64,000 bases of DNA. Source: Lolium rigidum (Eukaryota; Streptophyta; Magnoliopsida; Poales; Poaceae). The position numbers and the translations under genes are program-made. Positions within the stretch are counted from its first letter, which is position 1. Each line of letters opens with the position of its first letter. Under the pieces are notes generated by a model, which saw nothing but the letters and a program-made list of their open reading frames with translations, was not told the DNA's origin and did no database searches. Of the stretch, positions 10,347 to 21,677 are shown in pieces. The DNA lies in contig NC_061514.1 in assembly GCF_022539505.1 (NCBI RefSeq), positions 40,722,869 to 40,786,868 on the forward strand, in the 5' to 3' direction.

Positions 10347-12123
10347 TGTAGGATAACGTTGCATAGAAAACAAAAAATTTCCTATCGCGAACACGCAATC
10401 CAAGCCAAGATGCAATCTAGAAGACGGTAGCAACGAGGGGTTTATCGAGTCTCACCCTTGAAGAGATTCCAAAGCCTACAAGATGAGGCTCTTGTTGCTG
10501 CGGTAGACGTTCACTTGCCGCTTGCAAAAGCGCGTAGAAGATCTTGATCACCGGCGCCACGAACGGGCAGCACCTCCGTACTCGGTCACACGTTCGGTTG
10601 TTGATGAAGACGACGTCCACCTCCCGTTCCAGCGGGCAGCGGAAGTAGTAGAGCTCCTCTTGAATCCAACAGCACGACGGCGTGGTGTCGGTGGCGGTGG
10701 AGAACTCCGGCGGAGCTTCGCTTAAGCTTGCGGGAGCTATGGAGGAGAGGGGGCGGCTAGGGTTTGGGAGGGGGTGGCCGGCCACTTGGGGGTGCGGCCG
10801 GTGGTGGTCTTGAGGTGGCCGGCCCCCTCCCCTTGTCCCTCATTATATAGGTGGAAGCCCCAAGGGTTGGACTACAAGTCTCCGAATAAGACCCGAAACC
10901 AAAACCTTCCATATGATAGGGAAACCTACCCAAGCTAGGACTCCCACTAGAGGTGGGAGTTCCACCTTCCATGGAGGGGGTGGCCGGCCCCCTTGGGGAG
11001 TCCACTTGGGACTCCTCCCCCTCTAGGGTTGGCCGGCCATGGAGGTGGAGTCCCTCCTGGGACTCCACCTTCCTTGGTGGTTTCTTCCGGACTTTTCTAG
11101 AACCTTCTAGAACCTTCCATAGAACCTTCCGAATCATTTTAATTCACATAAAATGACATCCTATATATGAATCTTATTCTCCGGACCATTCCGGAACTCC
11201 TCGTGATGTCCGGGATCTCATCCGGGACTCGAACAAATATTCGAACTCCATTCCATATTCAAGTTCTACCATTTCAACATCCAACTTTAAGTGTGTCACC
11301 CTACGGTTCGTGAACTATGCGGACATGGTTGAGTACTCACTCCGACCAATAACCAATAGCGGGATCTCGAAGATCCATAATGGCTCCCACATATTCAACG
11401 ATGACTTTAGTGATCGAATGAACCATTTACATACGATACCAATTCCCTTTGTCACGCGATATTTTACTTGTCCGAGGTTTGATCTTCGGTATCACTCTAT
11501 ACCTTGTTCAACCTCGTCTCCTGACAAGTACTCTTTACTCGTACCGTGGTATGTGGTCTCTTATGAACTTATTCATATGCTTGCAAGACATTAGATGACA
11601 TTCCACCGAGAGGGCCCAGAGTATATCTATCCGTCACCGGGATGGACAAATCCCACTCGTTGATCCATATGCCTCAACTCATACTTTCCGGATACTTAAT
11701 CCCACCTTTATAACCACCCATTTACGCAGTGGCGTTTGGTGTAATCAAAGTACCTTTCCGGTATAAGTGATTTACATGATCTCATGGTCATAAGGACTAG
11801 GTAACTATGTATCGAAAAGCTTATAGCAAATAACTTAATGATGAGATCTTATGCTACGCTTAATTGGGTGTGTCCATTACATCATTCATACAATGATATA
11901 ACCTTGTTATTAATAACATCCAATGTTTATGATTATGAAACTAATCATCCATTAATCAACAAGCTAGTTAAGAGGCATACTAGGGACTCTTTGTTGTCTA
12001 CATATCACACATGTACTAATGTTTCGGTTAATACAATTATAGCATGATATATAAACATTTATCATAAACATAAAGATATAAATAATAACCACTTTATTAT
12101 TGCCTCTAGGGCATATCTCCTTC
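10347..12123 (-). repeat. 3' LTR of E3
   Basis: Plus-strand start TGTAGGATAACGTTGC; minus-strand start GGAGATATGCCCTAGAGG near 12123. It lacks the hAT MITE present in the other LTR and so shows the empty site. The inner boundary is blurred (ttcgatctccc here, ttcagtctccc at 19580). Frames in the GC-rich part (10417-11137) are LTR sequence, not genes. Confidence 0.85.
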
Positions 12124-12157
12124 GATCTCCCACTTGCACTAGAGTCAATAATCTAGA

Positions 12158-13675
12158 TTACATTGTAATATACCTAACACCCATGGCATTCTGGTGTTGG
12201 TCATGCTTTGCCCTAGGGAGAGCTTTAGTCAACTGATCTGCTACATTCAGATCAGTGTGTACTTTGCAAAGCTTTACTTCTCCATCTTCGATGTACTCGC
12301 GAATCGAGTGGTAACGCAGCTTGATATGCTTCAGCCTCTTGTGTGACCTTGGCTCTTGTGCATTGGCGATGGCACCCATGTTATCACAGTAAATGATTAA
12401 TGGGTCCAATGCTCTAGGAACCACACCGAGCTCTACAATGAACCTTTTCATCCATACCGCTTCGATGAAGCCTCCGAAGCCGCTATGTACTCGATTCTGT
12501 TGAAGACTTCACCACCGTGCACCTTGCTTCGAGCTTGCCCAGCTTCTTTGCAGCACCATTCAATATAAACACGTACCCGGATCGTGACTTAGAGTCATCA
12601 GGATCAGTGTTCCAACTTGCATCGGTGTAACCACTTACAACGAGCTCTAGGTCACCTCCATAACAAAGAAACATATCTTAGTTCTTTTTAAGTACTTCAG
12701 GATATTCTTGACCGCTGTCCAGTGTTCCATTCCTGGATCACTTTGATATCTGCTAGTCAAACTAACAGCATGTGCTATATCCGGTCTAGTACATAGCATG
12801 GCATACATGATAGATCCTATCGCCGAGGCATAGGGGATATTACTCATCCTTTCTCTTTCTTCTACCGTAGCCGGTCCTTGAGTCTTACTCAAGACCTTGC
12901 ACTGGTAACATAGGTAAGAACCCTTTCTTACTTTCGTCCATTCTAAACTTCTTTAGAATCTTGTCCGGATATGTACTCCTGTGATAGCCCTATTAGGCGT
13001 CTTGATCTATCTCTATAAATCTTGATGCCTAATATATACGATGCTTCACCAAGGTCTTTCATTGAAAAACTATTATTCAAATAACCTTTAACATCGCTTA
13101 ATAGTTCTATATCATTCCCGATCAATAATATGTCATCTACATATAATATCGGGAATGCTACGGAAGCTCCCACTCACTTTCTTGTAAATACAGGCCTCTC
13201 CATGACACTGTATAAACCCGAAGTCTTTGATCACCTTATCAAAGCGTCGGTTCCAACTTCTTGATGCTTACTTCAGTCCATAGATTGAACGCTAAAGTTT
13301 GCATACTTTGTCAGCATTTTTAGGATCGACAAAACCTTTGGGTTGTACCATATACAACTCTTCCTCAATGTCTCCATTAAGGAACGCCATTTTGACATCC
13401 ATCTGCCAAATCTCATAATCGAAAAATGCAGCTATTGCTAACAAAATCCTCACGGATTTTAGCTTCGCTACAGGTGAGAAAGTCTCATCGTAGTCAACTC
13501 CTTGAATTTGTCGGAAACCCTTTGCGACAAGTCGAGCTTTATAGACAGTAATATTACCATCGGCATCTGTTTTTCTCTTGAAGATCCATTTATTCTCGAC
13601 GGCTTTTCGGCTATCGGGTAAGTCTACCAAAGTCCATACTTTGTTATCATACATGGATCCCATTTCGGATTTCAT
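12158..13675 (-). pseudogene. pol: E3 reverse transcriptase and RNase H
   Basis: Pieces in several frames give a full copia RT-RNase H: VENKWIFKRKTDADGN, RLVAKGFRQIQGVDYDETFS, WQMDVKMAFLNGDIEEELY, then the catalytic block ILYVDDILLIGND (13173-12943), SSMYAMLCTRPDIAHA-like sequence, GYTDASWNTDPDDSKS and the RNase H end YCDNMGAIANAQEPRS with KVHTDLNVADQLTKALP. Catalytic Asp residues are present. The frame breaks near 13290, 13170, 12940, 12650 and 12480. The tandem copy at 19584-20889 is open across some of these, so several breaks are probably sequence errors. Confidence 0.85.
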
Positions 13676-15068
13676 GGCTTCTTGCCATTTGTTGGAATAC
13701 TGGGCTCATCATCGCTTCTTCATACGTCGCAGGGTCCTCATCATTGTTATCCACAATCATGACATTTAGACAAGGATCATACCAATCAGGAGTGGCACGT
13801 TCCCTTGTCGATCTGCGAGGTTCAGTAGTTTCCTCGTTCGAAGTTTCATGATCATTATCCTTAGCTTCCTCTGTTGCCGGTGTAGGCGGTACAGGTACAA
13901 CTTCCGGTACTGCGCTACTCTGATCAACGAGTATAGATTCATCAATCTCATCGAGTTCTACTTTTCTTCCAGTCACTTCTTTAGTGAGAAATTCTTTCTC
14001 AAGAAAAGTTCCGTTCTTAGCAACAAAGATTTTGCCTTCGGATCTGTGATAGAAAGTGTACCCTATAGTTTCCTTAGGGTATCCTATGAAGACGCATTTC
14101 TCCGCTTTGGGTTCTAGCTTGTCCGGTTGTAACTTCTTTACATAGGCTTCGCAACCCCAAACTTTCAGGAACGACAGCTTAGGTTTCTTATTAAACCATA
14201 ATTCATACGGTGTCGTTTCTACGGATTTTGATGGTGCTCTATTTAAAGTGAATGCGGCTGTCTCTAATGCATAACTCCAAAAAGATAACGGCAAATCAGT
14301 AAGAGACATCATAGAACGAACCATATCTAAGAGAGTTCGATTACGACGTTCGGACACATCGTTTCGTTGTGGTGTTCCCGGCGGTGTCAATTGTGAAAGT
14401 ATTCCGCATTTCTTTAAATGCATGCCAAACTCATAACTCAGATATTCACCTCCACGATCAGATCGTAAAAATTTAATCTTCTTGTTACGTTGATTTCCTA
14501 CTTCACTTTGAAATTCCTTAAACTTCTCGAAAGTTTCGGATTTATGTTTCATGAAATAGATATACCCATATCTACTCAGATCATCTGTGAAGGTTAGAAC
14601 ATAACGATAACCACCGCGCGATGCTACGCTCATTGGTCCGCACACATCGGTATGTATGATTTCCAATAAGTCAGTAGCTCGCTCCATCATACCAGAAAAT
14701 GGAGTCTTAGTCATTTTACCCATTAGACATGCTTCGCATCTATCAAGTAACTCAATGTCAAGTGATTCAAGTAATCCATCATTATGGAGTTTCTTCATGC
14801 GTTTCACTCCAATATGACCAAGACGACAGTGCCACATATAAGTAGAATTATCATTCAATTTAATTCGCTTAGCATCAACGTTATGTATATGCGTATCACT
14901 ACTATCGAGATCTAACAGAAATAAGCCATTCTTTTGTGGTGCTCGACCATAAAAGATATTATTCATAAAAATAGAATAACCATTATTCTCAGACTTGAAT
15001 GAATAACCATCTTGCATTAAACAAATCCAGATATAATGTTCATGCTCAACGCGGGTACAAAATAACAA
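13647..15068 (-). CDS. pol: E3 integrase
   Basis: An open frame of about 470 codons encodes a copia integrase. The zinc-binding HHCC is visible (WHCRLGH ... CEACLMGK). The catalytic triad is intact: Asp in IHTDVCGPM, Asp in FLRSDRGGEY, Glu in NDVSERRNRT. The C-terminal part has the copia GKIFVAKNGTFLEKEF and RRSTRERATPDWY blocks. It would insert element DNA into chromosomes. The frame shifts at about 13690, beside a CAG site, into the RT. Confidence 0.88.
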   Translation of the reverse strand: MLFCTRVEHEHYIWICLMQDGYSFKSENNGYSIFMNNIFYGRAPQKNGLFLLDLDSSDTHIHNVDAKRIKLNDNSTYMWHCRLGHIGVKRMKKLHNDGLLESLDIELLDRCEACLMGKMTKTPFSGMMERATDLLEIIHTDVCGPMSVASRGGYRYVLTFTDDLSRYGYIYFMKHKSETFEKFKEFQSEVGNQRNKKIKFLRSDRGGEYLSYEFGMHLKKCGILSQLTPPGTPQRNDVSERRNRTLLDMVRSMMSLTDLPLSFWSYALETAAFTLNRAPSKSVETTPYELWFNKKPKLSFLKVWGCEAYVKKLQPDKLEPKAEKCVFIGYPKETIGYTFYHRSEGKIFVAKNGTFLEKEFLTKEVTGRKVELDEIDESILVDQSSAVPEVVPVPPTPATEEAKDNDHETSNEETTEPRRSTRERATPDWYDPCLNVMIVDNNDEDPATYEEAMMSPVFQQMARSHEIRNGIHV

Positions 15069-15283
15069 TTATTTAGGCTTAAAACTAATCCCGAAGGTAG
15101 ATGTAGAGGAAGTGTGCCGACAGCGATCACATTGACCTTGGATCCGTTTCCAACGCGCATCGTCACTTCATCTTTCAGTAGTCTTCGTTTATTCTTTAGT
15201 TCCTGTTTCGAGTTACATATATGAGCAACTGAACCAGGTATCAAATACCCGGGTACTAGAACGAGAACCGATGAGATAAACAT
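15017..15283 (-). pseudogene. pol: E3 protease region
   Basis: The frame carries GSVAHICNSKQELKNKR, LLKDEVTMRVGNGSK and LNNCYFVPALSMNIISG, the copia protease plus start of integrase. The DTG catalytic motif is destroyed by a one-base change at a CTG site just upstream (CCTGG where CTGG is expected), so the upstream gag frame and this frame do not join. This is probably one of the suspect CAG/CTG sites rather than an old mutation. Confidence 0.7.
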
Positions 15284-16144
15284 CTATAACATGTATATCA
15301 AATATACCTTCTTTCTTCTTCTTGACAAGGCCGCTCTTCGGATCAGCCGGATACTTGGAGCAATTACGCTTCCGGTGTCCCTTCTCCTTGCGGTAATAGC
15401 ACTCGAGCATCAGGCTTAGGGCCGTTCTTAGGTTTATAGGAGGCGTGGCAGCTTTCTTGCCACCCTTCTTGAATTTTCCCTTAGACTTGCCCTGTTTCTT
15501 GAAACTGGTGGTCTTGTTGACCATCAACACTTGGTGCTCTTTCTTGATCTCAATCTCAGCAGCTTTTAGCATGCCAAAGAGTTCAGGTAACTCTTTGTTC
15601 ATGTTCTGCATATTGTAGTTCATCACAAAGTTCTTGTAACTTGGTGGCAGTGATTGAAGGACACGATTAATCCCCAGTCTGTTAGGAATCACTATTCCCA
15701 AGTCACTGAGTTTCTTCGCATGCCCGGTCATGGCGAGCATGTGCTCACTAACGGAGCTGCCTTCTTCCATCATACAGCTGAAGAAATGTTTCGATGCTTC
15801 ATAGCATTCCACAGCCGCATGAGTCTCAAAAATAGCTTTCAGCTCTTTCATCAACTCATGAGGATCGTGGTGCTCAAAACGTTTTTGAAGATCGGATTCC
15901 GGATCGCACGGGATGGCACACCGAACTTGAGAGTACCGAGTTTTCCGAGTCTCGTAAACAACTTTTACTACATCGGTTTCAGTTTCTGCAGGAGGGTCAC
16001 CTAGCGGTGCATCAAGCACATATTGCGGATTTCCGCCGAGAGAGGAAAATCCTCACATGACGGAACCAGTCGGTGAAGTTGCTACCGTTGCTCTTAAGTT
16101 TTTTCTTTCTCTAGGAACTGGTTAAAATTGATTGGGGACGCCAT
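15213..16144 (-). pseudogene. gag: E3 gag
   Basis: Gag starts at ATG 16144 (MASPINFNQFLEKEK), shifts frame within about 20 codons, then is open from about 16019. It contains the capsid region (YEASKHFFSCMMEEGSSVSEHM, LPPSYKNFVMNYNMQNM) and a basic stretch. The CCHC zinc knuckle reads CYYRKEKGHRKRNC, so its second Cys is Arg and a usual Trp is Arg. Both changes are CTG-to-CCG type (TGC to CGC, TGG to CGG), and a one-base insertion in a nearby CTG precedes them. Gag binds RNA and forms the particle. Confidence 0.8.
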
Positions 16145-17340
16145 CTCTACAACATATATTTGCAAAAGTTTAGACTAAGTTTATGACAAATTGAGTTCAT
16201 ATTTTAATTCAACATAATTAAAAATCTAGGTGAACTCCCACTCAAAACAATATCCCTCGCATTGTCTTAGTGATCTCACGAACCAAATCCACCGCACCTA
16301 AGTCCGATCATCACGAGACAAGGTGTGATTTCAATGGCGAACACTCAAAGTGTTCATCATATCAACCATATGATTCATGCTCTACCTTTCGGTATCACGT
16401 GTTCGAGAACATGTACTGTACATGCTAGGCTCGTCAAGGCCACCTTAGTATCCGCATGTGCAAAGCTGTCTTGCACCCGTTGTAGTACTTGTTGATTCTA
16501 TCACACCCGATCATCACGAGATGCTTCGAACCGACAAGTCTTGGTAACGGTGCTACTAAGGATGAACACTTTATTATCTTGAGATTTTAGTGAGGGATCA
16601 TCTTATAATGCTACCGTCGCGATCTAAGCAAAATAAGATGCATAAAAGGATTAACATCACATGCGGTTCATATGTGATATGATATGGCCCTTTTGTCTTT
16701 GCGCCTTTGATCTTCATCTCCAAAGCACGGACATGATCTCCATCATCTTCGGGCATGATCTCCATCATCGTCGGCGTAGCGTCAAGGTCAATGGCGCCGT
16801 CTTCATGATTGTCCTCCATGTAGCAACTATTACAACTACTTTGAAATACTACTCAACATGAAATTTAAAGACAACCATAAGGCTCCTGCCGGTTGCCACA
16901 ATACAATAATGATCATCTCATACATATTCATCATCACATTATGGCCATATCACATAACCAAACCCTGCAAAAACAAGTTAGACGTCTCTAATTTGGTTTG
17001 CATATTTTACGTGGTTTAGGGTTTTCGAGAGAGATCTAATCTACCTACGAACATGAACCACAACATTGATACTAATGTTTTCAATAGAAGAGTAAATTGA
17101 ATCTTCACTATAGTAGGAGAGACGGACACCCGCAAAGCCTCTTATGCAATACAAGTTGCATGTCGAACGAGGAACAAGTCTCATGAACGCGGTCATGTAA
17201 AGTTAGTCCGAGCCGCTTCATCCCACTATGCCACAAAGATGCAAAGTACTCAAACTAAAGATAACAAGAGCATCAACGCCCACAAAACCATTGTGTTCTA
17301 CTCGTGCAACCATCTATGCATAGACACGGCTCTGATACCA
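16145..17340 (-). other. E3 leader and Met primer-binding site
   Basis: Untranslated leader between primer site and gag, about 1.2 kb, with no convincing gene. The primer site is 17328-17340: minus-strand TGGTATCAGAGCC, matching the 3' end of initiator tRNA-Met, one base from the LTR. Confidence 0.8.
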
Positions 17341-17341
17341 C

Positions 17342-19583
17342 TGTAGGATAACGTTGCATAGAAAACAAAAATTTTCCTATCGCGAACACGCAATCCAAGC
17401 CAAGATGCAATCTAGAAGACGGTAGCAACGAGGGGTTTATCGAGTCTCACCCTTGAAGAGATTCCAAAGCCTACAAGATGAGGCTCTTGTTGCTGCGGTA
17501 GACGTTCACTTGCCGCTTGCAAAAGCGCGTAGAAGATCTTGATCACCGGCGCCACGAACGGGCAGCACCTCCGTACTCGGTCACACATTCGGTTGTTGAT
17601 GAAGACGATGTCCACCTCCCGTTCCAGCGGGCAGCGGAAGTAGTAGCTCCTCTTGAATCCGACAGCACGACGGCGTGGTGTCGGTGGCGGTGGAGAACTC
17701 CGGCGGAGCTTCGCTTAAGCTTGCGGGAGCTATGGAGGAGAGGGGGGCGGCTAGGGTTTGGGAGGGGGTGGCCGGCCACTTGGGGGGTGCGGCCAGGTGG
17801 TGGTCTTGAGGTGGCCGGCCCCCTCCCCTTGTCCCTCATTATATAGGTGGAAGCCCCAAGGGTTGGACTACAAGTCTCCGAATAAGACCCGAAACCAAAA
17901 CCTTCCATATGATAGGGAAACCTACCCAAGCTAGGACTCCCACTAGAGGTGGGAGTTCCACCTTCCATGGAAGGGGTGGCCGGCCCCCCTTGGGGGAGTC
18001 CACTTGGGACTCCTCCCCCTCTAGGGTTGGCCGGCCATGGAGGTGAAGTCCCTCCGGGACTCCACCTTCCTTGGTGGTTTCTTCCGGACTTTTCTAGAAC
18101 CTTCCATAGAACCTTCTGAATCATTTTAATTCACATAAAATGACATCCTATATATGAATCTTATTCTCCGGACCATTCCGGAACTCCTCGTGATGTCCGG
18201 GATCCCATCCGGGACTCTGAACAAATATTCGAACTCCATTCCATATTCAAGTTCTACCATTTCAACATCCAACTTTAAGTGTGTCACCCTACGGTTCGTG
18301 AACTATGCGGACATGGTTGAGTACTCACTCCGACCAATAACCAATAGCGGGATCTGGAGATCCATAATGGCTCCCACATATTCAACGATGACTTTAGTGA
18401 TCGAATGAACCATTTACATACGATACCAATTCCCTTTGTCACGCGATATTTTACTTGTCCGAGGTTTGATCTTCGGTATCACTCTATACCTTGTTCAACC
18501 TCGTCTCCTGACAAGTACTCTTTACTCGTACCGTGGTATGTGGTCCACTGTTCTAAAAATCGTCCGAGATGCCGATTTATCGGCCGATTTATCGTGAATC
18601 GGGTGGTAACCGATAAGATTTTGGCATATCTGCCAGTTTATCGCTCCACCGATATTTCGTTCGATTTTCTGTATGAAAGCCGATATTTCGCCCGATTTTC
18701 ACTCTCATGGCCGATATTTCGGTTGATTGTCAGAGATATTTTCATCCTATGGTTTTGTAGAATTGTGCATTAGCTCAAAATTTTCATTATTATACATTCA
18801 AATGCAAGGAATTAAGGTAATACTTATGTGCAATGCTTAAATATTATTTTTGCATAGAATATTATAGAAAATCTAGTGTCGAAAATTAGGATTTACAAAA
18901 AAATAAGCCGATAAATGGCTGACCGATAAAATCGATTAATCGGCCGATAAACGATTAATGTTCATTTTAAGGCCGACCGATAAGTTAAGATTAACGATTT
19001 CTTAAACATTGATGTGGTCTCTTATGAACTTATTCATATGCTTGCAAGACATTAGACGACATTCCACCGAGAGGGCCCAGAGTATATCTATCCGTCATCG
19101 GGATGGACAAATCCCACTGTTGATCCATATGCCTCAACTCATACTTTCCGATACTTAATCCCAGCTTTATAACCACCCATTTACGCGAGTGGCGTTTGGT
19201 GTAATCAAAGTACCTTTCCGGTATAAGTGATTTACATGATCTCATGGTCATAAGGACTAGGTAACTATGTATCGAAAAGCTTATAGCAAATAACTTAATG
19301 ACGAGATCTTATGCTACGCTTAATTGGGTGTGTCCATTACATCATTCATACAATGATATAACCTTGTTATTAATAACACCAATGTTTATGATTATGAAAC
19401 TAATCATCCATTAATCAACAAGCTAGTTAAGAGGCATACTAGGGACTCTTTGTTGTCTACATATCACACATGTACTAATGTTTCGGTTAATACAATTATA
19501 GCATGATATATAAACATTTATCATAAACATAAAGATATAAATAATAACCACTTTATTATTGCCTCTAGGGCATATCTCCTTCA
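17342..19583 (-). repeat. E3 LTR (shared with the tandem unit), with nested MITE
   Basis: Matches 10347-12123 along its length except for the 466-base hAT MITE and its 8-base duplication (18546-19019). It has the primer site of E3 on its left and a polypurine-like stretch plus RNase H end of a second copia unit on its right. It therefore acts as 5' LTR of E3 and as 3' LTR of the following unit. Confidence 0.85.
18546..19011. mobile_element. hAT-type MITE in the E3 LTR (466 bp)
   Basis: Ends are CACTGTTCTAAAAATCG and, inverted, CAATGTTTAAGAAATCG. The flanking 8-base duplication ATGTGGTC (18538-18545 and 19012-19019) is the hAT signature. The other E3 LTR has a single ATGTGGTC at the matching place. 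The interior repeats a CCGATAAATCGG-like motif in both orientations. No coding capacity, so non-autonomous. Confidence 0.85.
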
Positions 19584-20889
19584 GTCTCCCACTTGCACTA
19601 GAGTCAATAATCTAGATTACATTGTAATATACCTAACACCCATGGCATTCTGGTGTTGGTCATGCTTTGCCCTAGGGAGAGCTTTAGTCAACTAATCTGC
19701 TACATTCTGATCAGTGTGTACTTTGCAAATCTTTACTTCTCCATCTTCGATGTACTCGCGAATCGAGTGGTAACGCAGCTTGATATGCTTCAGCCTCTTG
19801 TGTGACCTTGGCTCTTGTGCATTGGCGATGGCACCCATGTTATCACGATGAAATGATTAATGGGTCCAATGCACTAGGAACCACACCGAGCTCTACAATG
19901 AACCTTTTCATCCATACCGCTTCGATGAAGCCTCCGAAGCCGCTATGTACTCTGATTCCGTTGAAGACTTCGCCACCGTGCACTCGCTTCGAGCTTGCCC
20001 AGCTTACTGCGGCACCATTCAATATAAACACGTACCCGGACCGTGACTTAGAGTCATCGGGATCGGTGTTCCAACTTGCATCGGTGTAACCACTTACAAC
20101 GAGCTCTTGGTCACCTCCATAGCAAAGAAACATATCCTTAGTTCTTTTTAAGTACTTCGGGATATTCTTGACCGCTGTCCGAGTGTTCCATTCCTGGATC
20201 ACTTTGATATCTGCTAGTCAAACTAACGAGCATGTGCTATATCCGGTCTAGTACATAGCATGGCATACATGATAGATCCTACTGCCGAGGCATAGGGGAT
20301 ATTACTCATCCTTTCTCTTTCTTCTGCCGTAGCCGGTCCTTGAGTCTTACTCAAGACCTTGCACAGTAACATAGGTAAGAACCCTTTCTTACTTTCGTCC
20401 ATTCTAAACTTCTTTAGAATCTTGTCCGGATATGTACTCTGTGATAGCCCTATTAGGCGTCTTGATCTATCTCTATAAATCTTGATGCCTAATATATACG
20501 ATGCTTCACCAAGGTCTTTCATTGAAAAACTATTATTCAAATAACCTTTAACACTGCTTAATAGTTCTATATCATTCCCGATCAATAATATGTCATCTAC
20601 ATATAATATCGGGAATGCTACGGAGCTCCCACTCACTTTCTTGTAAATACAGGCCTCTCCATGACACTCGTATAAACCCGAAGTCTTTGATCACCTTATC
20701 AAAGCGTCGGTTCCAACTTCTTGATGCTTGCTTCAGTCCATAGATTGAACGCTGAAGTTTGCATACTTTGTCAGCATTTTTAGGATCGACAAAACCTTTG
20801 GGTTGTACCATATACAACTCTTCCTCAATGTGTCCATTAAGGAACGCCGTTTTGACATCCATCTGCCAAATCTCATAATCGAAAAATGC
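19584..20889 (-). pseudogene. pol: E3b: second copia unit, 3' pol fragment
   Basis: Repeats the E3 sequence 12124-13430: RNase H end, YVDD block (ILYVDDILLIGND at about 20636-20580) and WQMDVKTAFLNGHIEE. It is attached directly to the right side of the E3 LTR. It stops at 20889 (…gaaaaatgc), where E2 sequence resumes. The rest of the unit, its 5' LTR and an unknown length of E2 are missing. This is the pattern left by LTR-to-LTR unequal recombination followed by deletion. Confidence 0.85.
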
Positions 20890-21118
20890 TCTCCGGTATG
20901 TGACTCCTCCGATTATCCAAGTAGAATTTTGTTTGGTTGAGTATATCTTGAATATTTTGCTGTTGTAGGTAACATGTTTAGTGAGCTTGCATGCTTGTTC
21001 TAAGTTGTATAAACTAGTTTTAATGCATGATTAGTACTCTAGCAAGTTCCTATGGTAGTTCCCCTCAATTATATGTCACCAAATCAAATTTTATAATGAT
21101 TGTTGAAAATTTCAGAAA

Positions 21119-21677
21119 ATGGAGTGGAATAGATATCAACTAAACCAACAAGAATTGGAGGTGCAACAAGTCATGAGAGTGAACCGCGAAGAAAGAGTAT
21201 ATCCTTCTTACTACCCGTGCACAAATTTCATGAGAAGTGCAGGAATATTGGAAGATGTTCAGAATCTAATTTCTCGTGCAGGGTTGAATGATTTTGTTGA
21301 TGGAGAACCATGCCAATATGCAAAATTGACTATGTCTGTTGTGCAGGATTTTAAGTTCAATTGGTCGCAATCTAACCCCATGGTTCAGTACAAGATTTAT
21401 AATAAAACTGTCAACTTGCCATTCAATGATTTTTGTACAGCAATTAGAGTACCGCAATGGGGATCATGCGAGAAGATAAGGGGGTCGCCGCGAGAGCTCT
21501 TAAGCCTCTTCGAGATGATTTGTCATGGAAGGAGTTTCTCAGAGGATGGTGGTAAAATCACTAGCATTCAACTCCCGGCTATCCGCTACTTTGCTTATTT
21601 CATTACTAAATGCGTTCTTGCTAGAAAGAATGGTAGTAAACTATCTATCCAGGATTTAGCTTTTTCTAGCTGCTGCA
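21119..21677 (+). pseudogene. E2 second ORF, N-terminal half (Athila ORF-1-like), copy A
   Basis: Starts at MEWNRYQLNQQELE and contains YPCTNFMRSAGILED, FNWSQSNPMVQYKIYNKTV, WGSCEKIRGSPREL and LPAIRYFAYFITKCVLARKNG. This resembles the Athila ORF-1 / 'putative plant transposon protein' domain, function unknown; the assignment is from memory of the family. It is interrupted by the E4 LTR after ...SS at the target ctgca (21673-21677) and continues at 31988. A GTAACATG donor-like site near 20970 and TTTCAG just before the ATG suggest expression from a spliced RNA (inference). Confidence 0.6.

Larger units (their letters stand above)
10347..19583 (-). mobile_element. E3: BARE-1/Angela-like copia element
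   Basis: The minus strand carries LTR (19583-17342), Met primer site, leader, gag, protease, integrase, RT, RNase H, then LTR (12123-10347). LTR length (about 1.78 kb), the LTR start (GGAGATATGCCCTAGAGGC) and the polyprotein all resemble the BARE-1/Angela/Wis group, known to be abundant in Triticeae and relatives. It inserted in E2. Beyond 19583 a second copia internal region follows directly (19584-20889), so two element units share an LTR. Many frames are broken, often at CAG/CTG sites. Confidence 0.9.

Noticed and set aside
17328..17340. Possible tRNA gene remnant (tRNA-Met end)
   Set aside because: Only the 13-base 3' end complement is present next to an LTR: a primer-binding site, as also at 54099-54111.
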